A DNA stretch of 14,406 nucleotides from Bacteroidota bacterium. Its GTDB lineage: Bacteria > Bacteroidota > Ignavibacteria > Ignavibacteriales > Ignavibacteriaceae. Positions 1 through 7,617 of the stretch are shown here, piece by piece; the first letter of the stretch is position 1; every line of letters begins with the position of its first letter. Position numbers and translations under genes: made by a program. Location of the stretch: NCBI GenBank assembly GCA_023406915.1, contig JAEXTR010000095.1, forward strand, positions 1-14,406. The letters run 5' to 3'. The notes beneath the pieces were generated by a model. That model was not told the origin of the DNA, did not search any database, and was given only the letters and a program-made list of their open reading frames with translations.

Positions 1-578
1 CGGGTATTCAGATTGATATTGTAGGCAACCAAAAACTCCCTGACTCCAATTACCGTAGCTCCTGATTCTGCATTGAACACATCTGGACCGTAATCTGGTT
101 TCCATTCAGGGTGTTTCATTTTTTCGGCAAATCCTTCGTACTCACCCTGGCGAATGATTGCAAGGTTTTCACGCTGAGGGGTTCTTGCTGATTTCTCATA
201 CAGATATACCGGAATACCAAGCTCACGTCCAACTCTTTCACCCACCTCACAGGAGAGTGCTATACACTCTTCGGTCGTGATCCCTGATACCGGAATAAAC
301 GGGCATACATCTGTGGCACCCATTCTGGGGTGAGCCCCTTTATGAGTACGCATATCAATCAGTTCTGAGGCTGTTTTCATCCCCCTGAATGCCGCCTCCT
401 TCACGGATTCCGGTTTCCCAATAAAAGTTACAACCGTCCTGTTCATTTCAAATCCAGGATCTACATTTAACAGGGTGATTCCTTCTACGGATTCAATTGC
501 ATCAGTGATCTTTTTAATTACATCTTTATTTCTGCCTTCCGAAAAATTCGGAACGCACTCTATGATTTTCTCTGCCAT
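1..578 (-). CDS. ftcD: Glutamate formimidoyltransferase, N-terminal part (cut by window edge)
   Basis: This enzyme transfers the formimino group of N-formimino-glutamate to tetrahydrofolate in histidine degradation and acts in the cytosol. The 192 visible residues begin MAEKIIECVPNFSEG, the typical family N-terminus. Residues 75-92 carry the core motif (IDMRTHKGAHPRMGATDV). H83 aligns with the catalytic His82 of mammalian FTCD when the N-termini are matched by eye. The family's transferase unit is about 300 residues, so roughly the last third lies beyond position 1. Whether a cyclodeaminase domain is fused behind it cannot be seen. The start is the ATG at 578-576, preceded on the minus strand by a GAGG four bases upstream. 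The gene runs divergently from the gene at 736. No other hut gene is visible in the window. Confidence 0.93.
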   Translation of the reverse strand, partial: MAEKIIECVPNFSEGRNKDVIKKITDAIESVEGITLLNVDPGFEMNRTVVTFIGKPESVKEAAFRGMKTASELIDMRTHKGAHPRMGATDVCPFIPVSGITTEECIALSCEVGERVGRELGIPVYLYEKSARTPQRENLAIIRQGEYEGFAEKMKHPEWKPDYGPDVFNAESGATVIGVREFLVAYNINLNT

Positions 579-633
579 ATATCCTCAGTCTGAAATTTTA
601 GTAAATTTGATCTTGAAACTTATGAATTTTTCA

Positions 634-652
634 TTTCTGCAGTAAGCAGAAA
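634..652. repeat. Short perfect inverted repeat (7-bp arms, 5-base spacer)
   Basis: TTTCTGC (634-640) and GCAGAAA (646-652) are exact reverse complements separated by AGTAA. The repeat lies in the divergent gap and could be an operator or a small hairpin in the leader of the 736 gene. No function is assigned. Confidence 0.45.
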
Positions 653-654
653 CG

Positions 655-697
655 GTGTACAGTTGCAAATATGCATGAAAAGAAGCAACTTGTACGC
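655..697. repeat. Long bulged inverted repeat upstream of the 736 gene
   Basis: The left arm at 655-666 pairs with the right arm at 685-697: 12 pairs including one G-U, with a single bulged T at 691 and an 18-base loop. It ends 38 bases before the ATG of the downstream gene. It could fold as RNA in the 5' leader or serve as a binding site for a dimeric regulator. The loop is too long for a typical terminator and no T-run follows directly. Confidence 0.45.
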
Positions 698-735
698 GGA
701 TTGTAATTCTTTTTTCATCATCCCCCAAAAAGTAT

Positions 736-2583
736 ATGCAGGAAAATTTCCCTGATAATTTGCCGGACAGTTCATCAGATGAAAGCTTTTCATTCGAAAA
801 GAATATTCTGATTAACAGTTTCGAGAAGTTCGGGAGGGAGAATTTTCTCTCGTTCGTTGAAAAAGACCCCGGTTACAAGGAAATCTACCAACTCAGTATC
901 TCAGCAAAGGAATTTGCCTTCCCTAAAAGGTACGAAGAATATACCATAACTCCTGAAAACGCACCTGTTATTCCCGTCAGTGCCTTCCCCATATTTTACC
1001 GGCTACGACACTGGTCACATGAAGCCAAAGAGAATAAGGGTATCCGTACTGATAATTTTGAACTGATCGAAACGAATTACATTAAATGGCTGGAATCAAA
1101 ATCAGTGCAGGATAAGAAGAACCTGGCAGTTGAAGTACAGCGGTTGATCAGGGAGAATACCGTGAAGGAAAACATCATCAAGCACTTTATTGCTGCCATG
1201 CTGTTTACCTACGAACCTGGAATGGCTTCCTATGAATCAGCCCTGAATAGTATAGAAAACGCCAGGAATCAGATCATTCAGTCATCCATCAATCCTGATG
1301 ACAAACAGGGTCTCATTTACCATTGTGGTATCTTCAAAGGTATCATTGCTCTTAAATTCGACCACCAGGTTGATGGGGAAACATTTTTTGCCCAGAATCT
1401 GGAAGAGAATGACCTGGGTGTCAGCGCCATGTATAATCTGGCAACCATATATATGAAGACAGACCGTGCCACTGGTGCGATGCCGCTCCTGCTCCGGTTA
1501 TACCAGAGGGATTTGGCACTGCTAAGCGCTGCAATCATGCAAAGCAATATCCTTCTCCTCCGCTTTGCATACCAGAATGCATCCCTCTATACGGTGCTTC
1601 GTAACAGAAATTTCGCTCCTCTGATTGAGGATATCCAGCATGCAGTTGGTATCGCAGGGAAAGAACGATCATACATCTACAATCAAATCGAACTCTGGCT
1701 CGAAAAGCTTGATACCAGTCAGTTACAAAAATATTTTAATGATGAGATCACCCTTGCCAAAGACTTTATGCGTGAGGCAATTAATACCTACAAAATCAGT
1801 AAAAGCAGGTTTTCTCAGAATGTAGGGCTCTTTCTTTCGGACAAATTCAGGCACATTCTTGACCTCGTAAAGAAAGAGGCAGTGAAAAAAGTTGAAAAAG
1901 ACTCTGCTGATTACATGAGCCGATACAAAGAACTGATTGACCAGAATACGCTGAAACTTTCGGAGTTGAAAAGAGAATTTGATAACCGGCGCTCAGCAAA
2001 TGAAGCTATGTTTAACCAGAAAATCGATGCGCTGAGAGAAAAGTTTGCGGCATCCATAGAGGAACAGGAATCAAAAATCTATGAGATGGAGCGGAGTAAT
2101 TCTTTTCAGCCCATGACCGTGTTTACTCAGGGTATGAAGGTGACCGTTCTGCTGATGATCATTGTTGGCTTCTTCGTTGGAGTGATGAGTGCTATGAGCG
2201 GTTCTGAGGGAGATGACTCCTTTATCAAGGTAGTGCTGATGTCCGGGGGTAAAGCAGGCATGGTTGTTCTGATCATCGGTATCATCGGTGTAATGATAGG
2301 TGTATTATCCAAGCAAAAAACCGTACGCGCAAAGGTTGATCAGGAAAAAAGAAAACTGGATAATCTGATGAAGATTACTGAGGAAGAAACCAAAAAGCTG
2401 AAAAAAGAGTTTGACCGTTCAAACAGAAGACTTGAACAGACCTACGAAAGTTCAAAGGCGGTCATGGAAACTCAGGGGAAAAAGTATGAGCGGGAACAGC
2501 TTGATATTCAAAAGGAATACGACGAACGGAAACAGAAGGAAACGCAGGAGATCGAGGAGCAAATCAGAGTTATCTTCGACTGA
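736..2583 (+). CDS. Unrecognised protein: helical N-terminal half, two coiled coils flanking two membrane helices
   Basis: I do not recognise a family. The first ~370 residues look largely alpha-helical. Stretches around 155-260 (for example YNLATIYMKTDRATGAMPLL) resemble tetratricopeptide helices, but no clear repeat register is visible. Residues ~379-452 form a long charged coiled coil rich in E, K, R and Q. Two hydrophobic segments follow, at ~468-490 (VTVLLMIIVGFFVGVM) and ~508-528 (AGMVVLIIGIIGVMIGVL), separated by a short acidic loop. Residues ~529-611 form a second coiled coil. There is no signal peptide, so both large domains are probably cytoplasmic, joined by a membrane hairpin. The ATG at 736 is the only reasonable start and lacks a visible ribosome binding site. 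The gene stands alone between a divergent gene and a convergent one, so the neighbours say little about its job. A scaffold or membrane-tethering role is conceivable but unproven. Confidence 0.88.
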   Translation: MQENFPDNLPDSSSDESFSFEKNILINSFEKFGRENFLSFVEKDPGYKEIYQLSISAKEFAFPKRYEEYTITPENAPVIPVSAFPIFYRLRHWSHEAKENKGIRTDNFELIETNYIKWLESKSVQDKKNLAVEVQRLIRENTVKENIIKHFIAAMLFTYEPGMASYESALNSIENARNQIIQSSINPDDKQGLIYHCGIFKGIIALKFDHQVDGETFFAQNLEENDLGVSAMYNLATIYMKTDRATGAMPLLLRLYQRDLALLSAAIMQSNILLLRFAYQNASLYTVLRNRNFAPLIEDIQHAVGIAGKERSYIYNQIELWLEKLDTSQLQKYFNDEITLAKDFMREAINTYKISKSRFSQNVGLFLSDKFRHILDLVKKEAVKKVEKDSADYMSRYKELIDQNTLKLSELKREFDNRRSANEAMFNQKIDALREKFAASIEEQESKIYEMERSNSFQPMTVFTQGMKVTVLLMIIVGFFVGVMSAMSGSEGDDSFIKVVLMSGGKAGMVVLIIGIIGVMIGVLSKQKTVRAKVDQEKRKLDNLMKITEEETKKLKKEFDRSNRRLEQTYESSKAVMETQGKKYEREQLDIQKEYDERKQKETQEIEEQIRVIFD

Positions 2584-2608
2584 ACGAATCTGGCGAAAAA
2601 TTGAAATG

Positions 2609-2644
2609 AAACGGCTGCGGTGATTATTACCGCAGCCGTTTTTT
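2609..2644. terminator. Strong intrinsic terminator, probably bidirectional
   Basis: There is a perfect 13-bp stem: 2609-2621 (AAACGGCTGCGGT) pairs with 2629-2641, with a 7-base loop. A T-run follows on the plus strand (2639-2644). It lies 25 bp after the stop of the plus-strand gene and 5 bp after the stop of the minus-strand peptidase gene. On the minus strand the stem is followed by a looser T-rich tract (TTTCATTTCAATTTTT), so it may serve both converging transcripts. Confidence 0.9.
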
Positions 2645-2649
2645 ATTCT

Positions 2650-4350
2650 CTAATCCACAAATTGCTTTGCATAATACCGGGCTGTGAGTTTTTCTCCGGT
2701 TGCCCTTTCGATCATGGTATTCCATGGAAACAGGGCAGCAGGTTTAAACACCATCTCAGTCAGGTATGCACCAACCGCATTGTTACCTTTATAGGTAAGG
2801 TTGGTTTTATCTGATGACTTCACAACGGCTGCTTCAATGTGATAGTGCAGTTGGGAAGCGAGGAGTTCACCCATAAGGTAGTTATGATAGTATGCGGGAT
2901 ACAGCGCAATGTGTATTTTCGTCACCCAATCAGGTGCAGTACGACCTTCAGGTTTCTTTACCATCTGATACTTTTCCACCAGATCCCACCAGAGGGTATT
3001 CAGGTCCTGATCAGGATTTTCATACATTGCTTTTTCAAATCGATACACGACTTGTACCCATCTGCTAAAAATCAGCTGCTCCATACGAAGGGTTTTACCA
3101 GCGGTAACTTCAATCTTTTTCACTTCATCATCTGAGATGCCAGTCATTGCCTGAATCCAATAGGGATTTGAGGCCAATCTTCCGAACAGCATCGCAATTG
3201 CTTCTGTGGTGAATGTGTGTGCAGGCTCTCTGAGTATCCAGGGGATTGAAAAGCTGAGGTAGCGATCATAGACTGCATGACCATACTCATGCAGCATCGT
3301 TCCCATCCAGTTATAATTTGGACGAATGTTGCACACTACCCGTACATCTCCCTCACGGTCAATGTGCGTGCAGTATGCGTGCTGATACTTGCCAGGCTTT
3401 TCATACAGGTCACTTTTTGCGACCAATTCATCAATCGGCAAACCAATACTGGCGTAGTAGTCTTTCGTCAGCGTCTCAAGATTCTGCTTTGCATAATATG
3501 CATCCAGATCTAAATCATAAATCTTTGGTGCTTCCTGGAAATATCTGTTCTGATAGTGCCATGGGCGAAGTTCAGCCGGGGCAATCTTTAACCTTTCTGC
3601 AAGGTATTGGTCAATCTCACCCTTCAGCCCCTGAAATGCTCCTCTTGTCAGACCGTCCAGTTCATCCATCAGGGCACTGATCTCCTCAGGATTCTGCTCA
3701 CCGAGTGAAAGTGCCATGGTGTGGTAGTTATTGTAACCGAGTGACTTTGCAGCCTGATTTCTTAATTTCACCAGTTCGAGTACATCATGGGCAACCGCTG
3801 GACCGATCTGCTTGCTGGCTTCCCATACATTCTGTAATTCCCTGGAATCGAGGGAGGTTTTCAGCAGATTTTCAACTTCATTATCTGAGAGTTCCTTCTC
3901 TCCAACTTTTGTACGGTAAGTAGCATACTTGTTTTCAATCATCGTTTGCATAGAAATGATTTTTTCAAGTAACTCTGGTTCATACTGATTACCAGCAAAA
4001 GAAAGATAATATTTCTCAAGCTGCCTGCGGAGTAATCCGTCCCTGATTTGATTGCTCTCTCTGTATGTTGTCAGGCGGGCAAAAATCTCTTTATCGGAGT
4101 ATATTTTACTCATTGCAATACTGAGGTTTTCCCATTTCTTATAATCTTCAGGTTTCCCAGAAATGGTTGCCTTAAAATATGCCGTGTTAGTCTCAGTAAA
4201 TAATGGTCCTATCTTCTGATCCAGATCATTAAGATACGCCTTCATCTCTTTTTCCATAGTATTCAGTTCCTGCGCATAAAAGTTTGTATTCAGGATAACA
4301 ATAAAAATAATCAGAGTACGTATTACTCTGTTGATGTGTGGATGTGACAT
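2650..4350 (-). CDS. Exported zinc metallopeptidase, M2/M3-like (HEXXH gluzincin)
   Basis: Probably a zinc dipeptidyl- or oligopeptidase acting outside the cytoplasm. Numbering is for a 566-residue protein starting at the ATG 4350-4348. That start has AGGAG six bases upstream and gives a clean signal peptide: an N-terminal Arg, a hydrophobic core (LIIFIVIL) and likely cleavage near A26. An in-frame TTG at 4377 would add nine unlikely residues. The zinc motif is H354-E-Y-G-H358, with E383 in TTEAIAM as the likely third ligand. That 25-residue gap matches the M3 family (neurolysin) better than ACE (24). In contrast, the helical middle part (NQAAKSLGYNNYHTMAL) and the C-terminal YYHNYLMGELLASQL recall M2 (ACE-like) proteins, so I leave the family as M2/M3. 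The length fits both. It is divergent from msrA and converges on the 736 gene at a shared terminator. Confidence 0.9.
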   Translation of the reverse strand: MSHPHINRVIRTLIIFIVILNTNFYAQELNTMEKEMKAYLNDLDQKIGPLFTETNTAYFKATISGKPEDYKKWENLSIAMSKIYSDKEIFARLTTYRESNQIRDGLLRRQLEKYYLSFAGNQYEPELLEKIISMQTMIENKYATYRTKVGEKELSDNEVENLLKTSLDSRELQNVWEASKQIGPAVAHDVLELVKLRNQAAKSLGYNNYHTMALSLGEQNPEEISALMDELDGLTRGAFQGLKGEIDQYLAERLKIAPAELRPWHYQNRYFQEAPKIYDLDLDAYYAKQNLETLTKDYYASIGLPIDELVAKSDLYEKPGKYQHAYCTHIDREGDVRVVCNIRPNYNWMGTMLHEYGHAVYDRYLSFSIPWILREPAHTFTTEAIAMLFGRLASNPYWIQAMTGISDDEVKKIEVTAGKTLRMEQLIFSRWVQVVYRFEKAMYENPDQDLNTLWWDLVEKYQMVKKPEGRTAPDWVTKIHIALYPAYYHNYLMGELLASQLHYHIEAAVVKSSDKTNLTYKGNNAVGAYLTEMVFKPAALFPWNTMIERATGEKLTARYYAKQFVD

Positions 4351-4356
4351 AAGAAT

Positions 4357-4361
4357 CTCCT
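4357..4361 (-). promoter_or_regulatory. Ribosome binding site that fixes the peptidase start
   Basis: AGGAG on the minus strand lies six bases before the ATG at 4350. It supports that start over the upstream in-frame TTG at 4377. Confidence 0.75.
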
Positions 4362-4439
4362 GTTTTTGACCCTCCAAATTACCGATTTTTCAGGAATCAT
4401 TCCCCCCAAATAGATGTTTATGTGTAAAATTGGTGTTTT

Positions 4440-5111
4440 ATGGCTACATCCTTTTCAGCCCTTTTTCTCATCCTCTTTATGTTACCGATACTGGGATGCG
4501 GGCAAAACTCTGAATCTGAAATCAATAGAAAGACAACTGTTATGAAAGTGGAATCCCCGAAAAATGCTGAAACTGCAATTTTTGGAGCAGGGTGCTTTTG
4601 GTGTGTAGAGGCTGTATTCGAGCGACTTGAAGGCGTTTTGGATGTGGAAAGCGGTTATGCAGGAGGTAGTAAAGCCAACCCCACCTATGAAGAGGTATGC
4701 AGTGGCAAAACCGGGCATGCTGAAGTATGCAAAATTACATTTGATCCTTCTGTCATAACCTATGATGCCTTGCTTGAGGTATTCTGGAAGACCCATGATC
4801 CTACCACATTAAACCGTCAGGGGAATGATGTCGGCACCCAGTACCGCTCTGTGATTTTCACACTGTCTGATAGCCAGCAAACAACGGCTGAGTACTATAA
4901 ACAGAAGATTGGAGAAGAAAAAATCTATCCTAATCCGATCGTAACCGAGATAGTACCCTTACCGGAGTACTATCCGGCGGAATCGTATCATCAGGATTAT
5001 TATAATAACAACACCCGCCAGGGCTATTGCGCTTTTGTGATCACTCCAAAGGTTGAGAAACTGAAAAAAATTTTTGCAGAAAAGCTGTCTGCAAGATACC
5101 GGAACGAATAA
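4440..5111 (+). CDS. msrA: Peptide methionine-(S)-S-oxide reductase, lipoprotein form
   Basis: MsrA reduces the S epimer of methionine sulfoxide in proteins, using a catalytic cysteine that is recycled by disulfide exchange. The signature GCFWC occurs at residues 51-55, with C52 as the nucleophile. The family pattern continues with SGYAGGSKANPTYEEVCSG and GTQYRSVIF. The C-terminal C197 in RQGYCAFVI is a candidate resolving cysteine. The enzyme core is preceded by about 45 extra residues that begin with a short hydrophobic segment ending in a lipobox (L18-G19-C20). The protein is therefore predicted to be a lipoprotein anchored on the periplasmic side rather than a cytosolic enzyme. The ATG start has no Shine-Dalgarno sequence, but the lipobox supports it. 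The gene is divergent from the peptidase and ends only 13 bp from the stop of the converging kinase gene. No msrB is visible in the window. Confidence 0.95.
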   Translation: MATSFSALFLILFMLPILGCGQNSESEINRKTTVMKVESPKNAETAIFGAGCFWCVEAVFERLEGVLDVESGYAGGSKANPTYEEVCSGKTGHAEVCKITFDPSVITYDALLEVFWKTHDPTTLNRQGNDVGTQYRSVIFTLSDSQQTTAEYYKQKIGEEKIYPNPIVTEIVPLPEYYPAESYHQDYYNNNTRQGYCAFVITPKVEKLKKIFAEKLSARYRNE

Positions 5112-5124
5112 TCCCCGGGGGCGA

Positions 5125-7617
5125 TCATTCTTCCAGAGAGGTTTTCATTATCTGAAGCAGATCCCTTTTCGAGAAGGGCTTTGAAATGTAATGAGTGCAG
5201 CCTTCTGCAATAAATTTTTCTTTGTCACCCACCATGGCGTATGCCGTTACAGCTATCACCGGTGTGTTTTCGTACGAAGGGATGTTCCTTATGGCAACGG
5301 CAGCCTCAATCCCTGACATTCCCTTCAGATTGATATCCATTAAAACAATATCATAGTCTTTTTCTCTTGCCATGGCGAGCGCATCGTCACCATTTGTAGC
5401 AAGATCAGTTTCGTAGCCATCTTTCAGATAGAGAGAAACCACCGATAAACTGGTCTCGTCATCGTCAACTGCCAGGACAAGCGGTTTTTCCTTCTTCTTC
5501 ACTGGGTACACAAGTTCAATGCTGTTCTCTATAATCAATTCTTCCTGTTTTTCTTCAGGAATAACTGCATCACCTTCTGGTAACAGCACAGTAAACGTAG
5601 AGCCCACATTCACTTCACTAGTGACCAGTATGGTACCACCCAGATGTTCAACAAATCGTTTGGAAATCGTGAGCCCGAGCCCCGTTCCCTCAAACTGCCT
5701 GCTCAGACCCTCACTTACCTGACGGAACGGTTCAAAGATCATTTGCAGTGCATGGGGTTGAATACCCATACCAGTATCCTGAACCGAAATAGCCACACAT
5801 GGTACGTTCATGTGCAATCTGCGTTCGAGGGTGACCGTTACAGTACCACGTGACGTGTATTTCAGTGCATTATGCACAAGGTTATTCATCACGGTCAGGA
5901 ACATCCGCTCATCCACTTTCGCAGATAGACCATGATCCCTGATCACCGTCTGCAGCTTCAGTTTCTTTTCAAAGGCAGTTCCCTCAAAGATTTTCACCCC
6001 CTCCATTACAAGGTCCTCCAGAATGGTATCTTTCAGGATCATCTCATCCTTATTAGATTCAATCCTTGAAAGATCAAGTATGGAGTTGAGAGTCTCCTTC
6101 AGCCGGTTTCCACTTTTGATCAGTGTCTTCACCAGATCACGAAGTTGCTCGCTGTCAAGCTCTTCAAACAATACTTCCGCAATGCCAAGTATCCCCACCA
6201 TAGGGGTTCGTAGTTCGTGACTCATATTCGCCAGGAAACTCGATTTGAGGCGATTCAGCTCTTCCGCTTTTTCTTTAGCCTGAATAATCTCCTGCTCCGC
6301 CTTTTTTCGGGTAGTTACATCCCTAAAAATACTCAGCAACAGGACATCCTGACCGGGAATTTCGATATACGAATTGGTCATTTCAATCCATAATTCCTTA
6401 TTATTCCACAGGGTCATAAGTCGTTCTGCCCGAAATTCAATTTCCCGCTTCCTAAACCTTTTTTTATAAGGTTCAAGTGTTGCATAAGCGTCATCATGGC
6501 AATATACAATATGCATAAACTGACCTTCCAGATTCTCCCGGTCTATTCCAACCATCTCACTGAAAGCCTTGTTCACCTGCAGCATCCGACCGTCACCATC
6601 AGTCAGTCTCATCCCGTCGCGTGAACTTTCCCAAATTGCACGGAACTGCTGCTCAGATCTGATAATCTGTTCGTCATACCTTTTACGTTGGGTAATATCT
6701 TCTTTGACGGCGATATAATTTCTTGTAATCCCCTTGTTATCCTTCACGGCTGTGATACTGGAGTATTCCCAGTACAGTTCTCCGTTTTTTCTCCTGTTGC
6801 ACAGTTCGCCACGCCATTCGTTTCCATCCGCGATTGTTGCCCACAATTCTTTGTAGAATTCACGGCTATGTACACCAGACTGGAGTATCCTGGTACTCTC
6901 ACCCATTACCTCCTTCAATGTATAGCCAGTAATATCCGTAAACTTCGGATTTACATACTCAATAATTCCCTTCGGATCTGTGATTACAATAGCAGAGGCG
7001 CTTTGCTCTACTGCCCGGGAGAGAATACGCAGCATTGCGTCGGCATCTTTTGCGTCAGTAATATCTATGATATGAGAAATAACATAATCGGCTTCCCCTG
7101 CTGCATTCCGCATGACGCTGGCATTAATAATTCCCCATAATACGGTACCGTCTTTCTGCAGAAATCGCTTCTCGAACTGGATGTTGCTTTGTGAACCATG
7201 TATGAAGTTTGAAACCGCCTCAAGACTGATCCCAATGTCCTCAGGGTGAGTGAAATCAGTGAACAGCTTTCCGATCATCTCTTCCTTCTGATAACCCAGC
7301 AGAGATGCAAAGGTGGAATTCACTGCCAGATACCTACCATCTGGTGCTACCATTACAACCCCGGCAGCAGCATTATCAAATGCCGCCTTAAATTTCTCCT
7401 CACTTAACCTTAGTGATGCCTGGGCAGCCTGCAAATCTTCCAGCATGTTAAGAGTTGCACTAGCACGATCCTCAAGGTGCTTTTTATTCTCTTCAAGTTC
7501 ACGCACCTTGTTTTGTAATTCAACAAAGTAATTTTTCTTGTAAGTTCGTTCAGTTAATCCAGAAAACTGTTCGCGCAGACTATCCCAGTCTGGCTCACCT
7601 TTAAAGGGCTTCTTCAT
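5125..7617 (-). CDS. Soluble hybrid histidine kinase, PAS-PAS-PAS-HisKA-HATPase-REC
   Basis: A cytosolic sensor kinase of 830 residues with no membrane segment. In order: an N-terminal coiled coil (~30-70), PAS domains at ~72-190, ~196-312 and ~321-440, HisKA with the phospho-accepting H467 in MSHELRTP, an ATPase domain at ~565-680 (N box NNLVHNALKY, G boxes DTGMGI and GTGLGLTISKRF), and a receiver domain at ~705-828. The receiver has an acidic cluster (VDDDE) and phosphorylatable D761 in LMDINLKGMSG. The second PAS domain closely resembles redox- or light-type PAS/PAC units, but no cofactor can be assigned by eye. It is the last gene of a three-gene operon. Its ATG lies inside the end of the dehydrogenase gene (17-bp overlap), suggesting translational coupling. 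No histidine phosphotransferase or DNA-binding regulator is encoded nearby, so the output is unknown. By position beside an ErcA-like gene it parallels ErcS of Pseudomonas, but orthology is not shown. Confidence 0.95.
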   Translation of the reverse strand: MKKPFKGEPDWDSLREQFSGLTERTYKKNYFVELQNKVRELEENKKHLEDRASATLNMLEDLQAAQASLRLSEEKFKAAFDNAAAGVVMVAPDGRYLAVNSTFASLLGYQKEEMIGKLFTDFTHPEDIGISLEAVSNFIHGSQSNIQFEKRFLQKDGTVLWGIINASVMRNAAGEADYVISHIIDITDAKDADAMLRILSRAVEQSASAIVITDPKGIIEYVNPKFTDITGYTLKEVMGESTRILQSGVHSREFYKELWATIADGNEWRGELCNRRKNGELYWEYSSITAVKDNKGITRNYIAVKEDITQRKRYDEQIIRSEQQFRAIWESSRDGMRLTDGDGRMLQVNKAFSEMVGIDRENLEGQFMHIVYCHDDAYATLEPYKKRFRKREIEFRAERLMTLWNNKELWIEMTNSYIEIPGQDVLLLSIFRDVTTRKKAEQEIIQAKEKAEELNRLKSSFLANMSHELRTPMVGILGIAEVLFEELDSEQLRDLVKTLIKSGNRLKETLNSILDLSRIESNKDEMILKDTILEDLVMEGVKIFEGTAFEKKLKLQTVIRDHGLSAKVDERMFLTVMNNLVHNALKYTSRGTVTVTLERRLHMNVPCVAISVQDTGMGIQPHALQMIFEPFRQVSEGLSRQFEGTGLGLTISKRFVEHLGGTILVTSEVNVGSTFTVLLPEGDAVIPEEKQEELIIENSIELVYPVKKKEKPLVLAVDDDETSLSVVSLYLKDGYETDLATNGDDALAMAREKDYDIVLMDINLKGMSGIEAAVAIRNIPSYENTPVIAVTAYAMVGDKEKFIAEGCTHYISKPFSKRDLLQIMKTSLEE

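Larger units (their letters stand above)
579..735. other. Divergent intergenic region with two inverted repeats
   Basis: This 157-bp gap must hold the promoters for ftcD (leftward) and the 736 gene (rightward). I could not identify convincing -35/-10 pairs for either. It contains a perfect 7-bp inverted repeat at 634-652 and a longer bulged one at 655-697, annotated separately. The right end (about 706-735) is T-rich and then C/A-rich, with no Shine-Dalgarno sequence before the ATG at 736. Confidence 0.5.

Noticed and set aside
2411..2623. 70-codon plus-strand open frame at the end of the coiled-coil protein gene
   Set aside because: It is an alternative-frame reading of the charged coiled coil, giving an Arg/Lys/Ser-rich translation, and it runs into the terminator stem.
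4351..4377. In-frame TTG at 4377 as start of the metallopeptidase
   Set aside because: It would add nine polar residues in front of a clean signal peptide. The ATG at 4350 has a well-spaced AGGAG.
6688..7140. 150-codon plus-strand open frame opposite the hybrid kinase
   Set aside because: It is antisense to PAS-domain coding sequence, its translation is rich in Cys and Phe without recognisable motifs, and the opposite frame is clearly the coding one.
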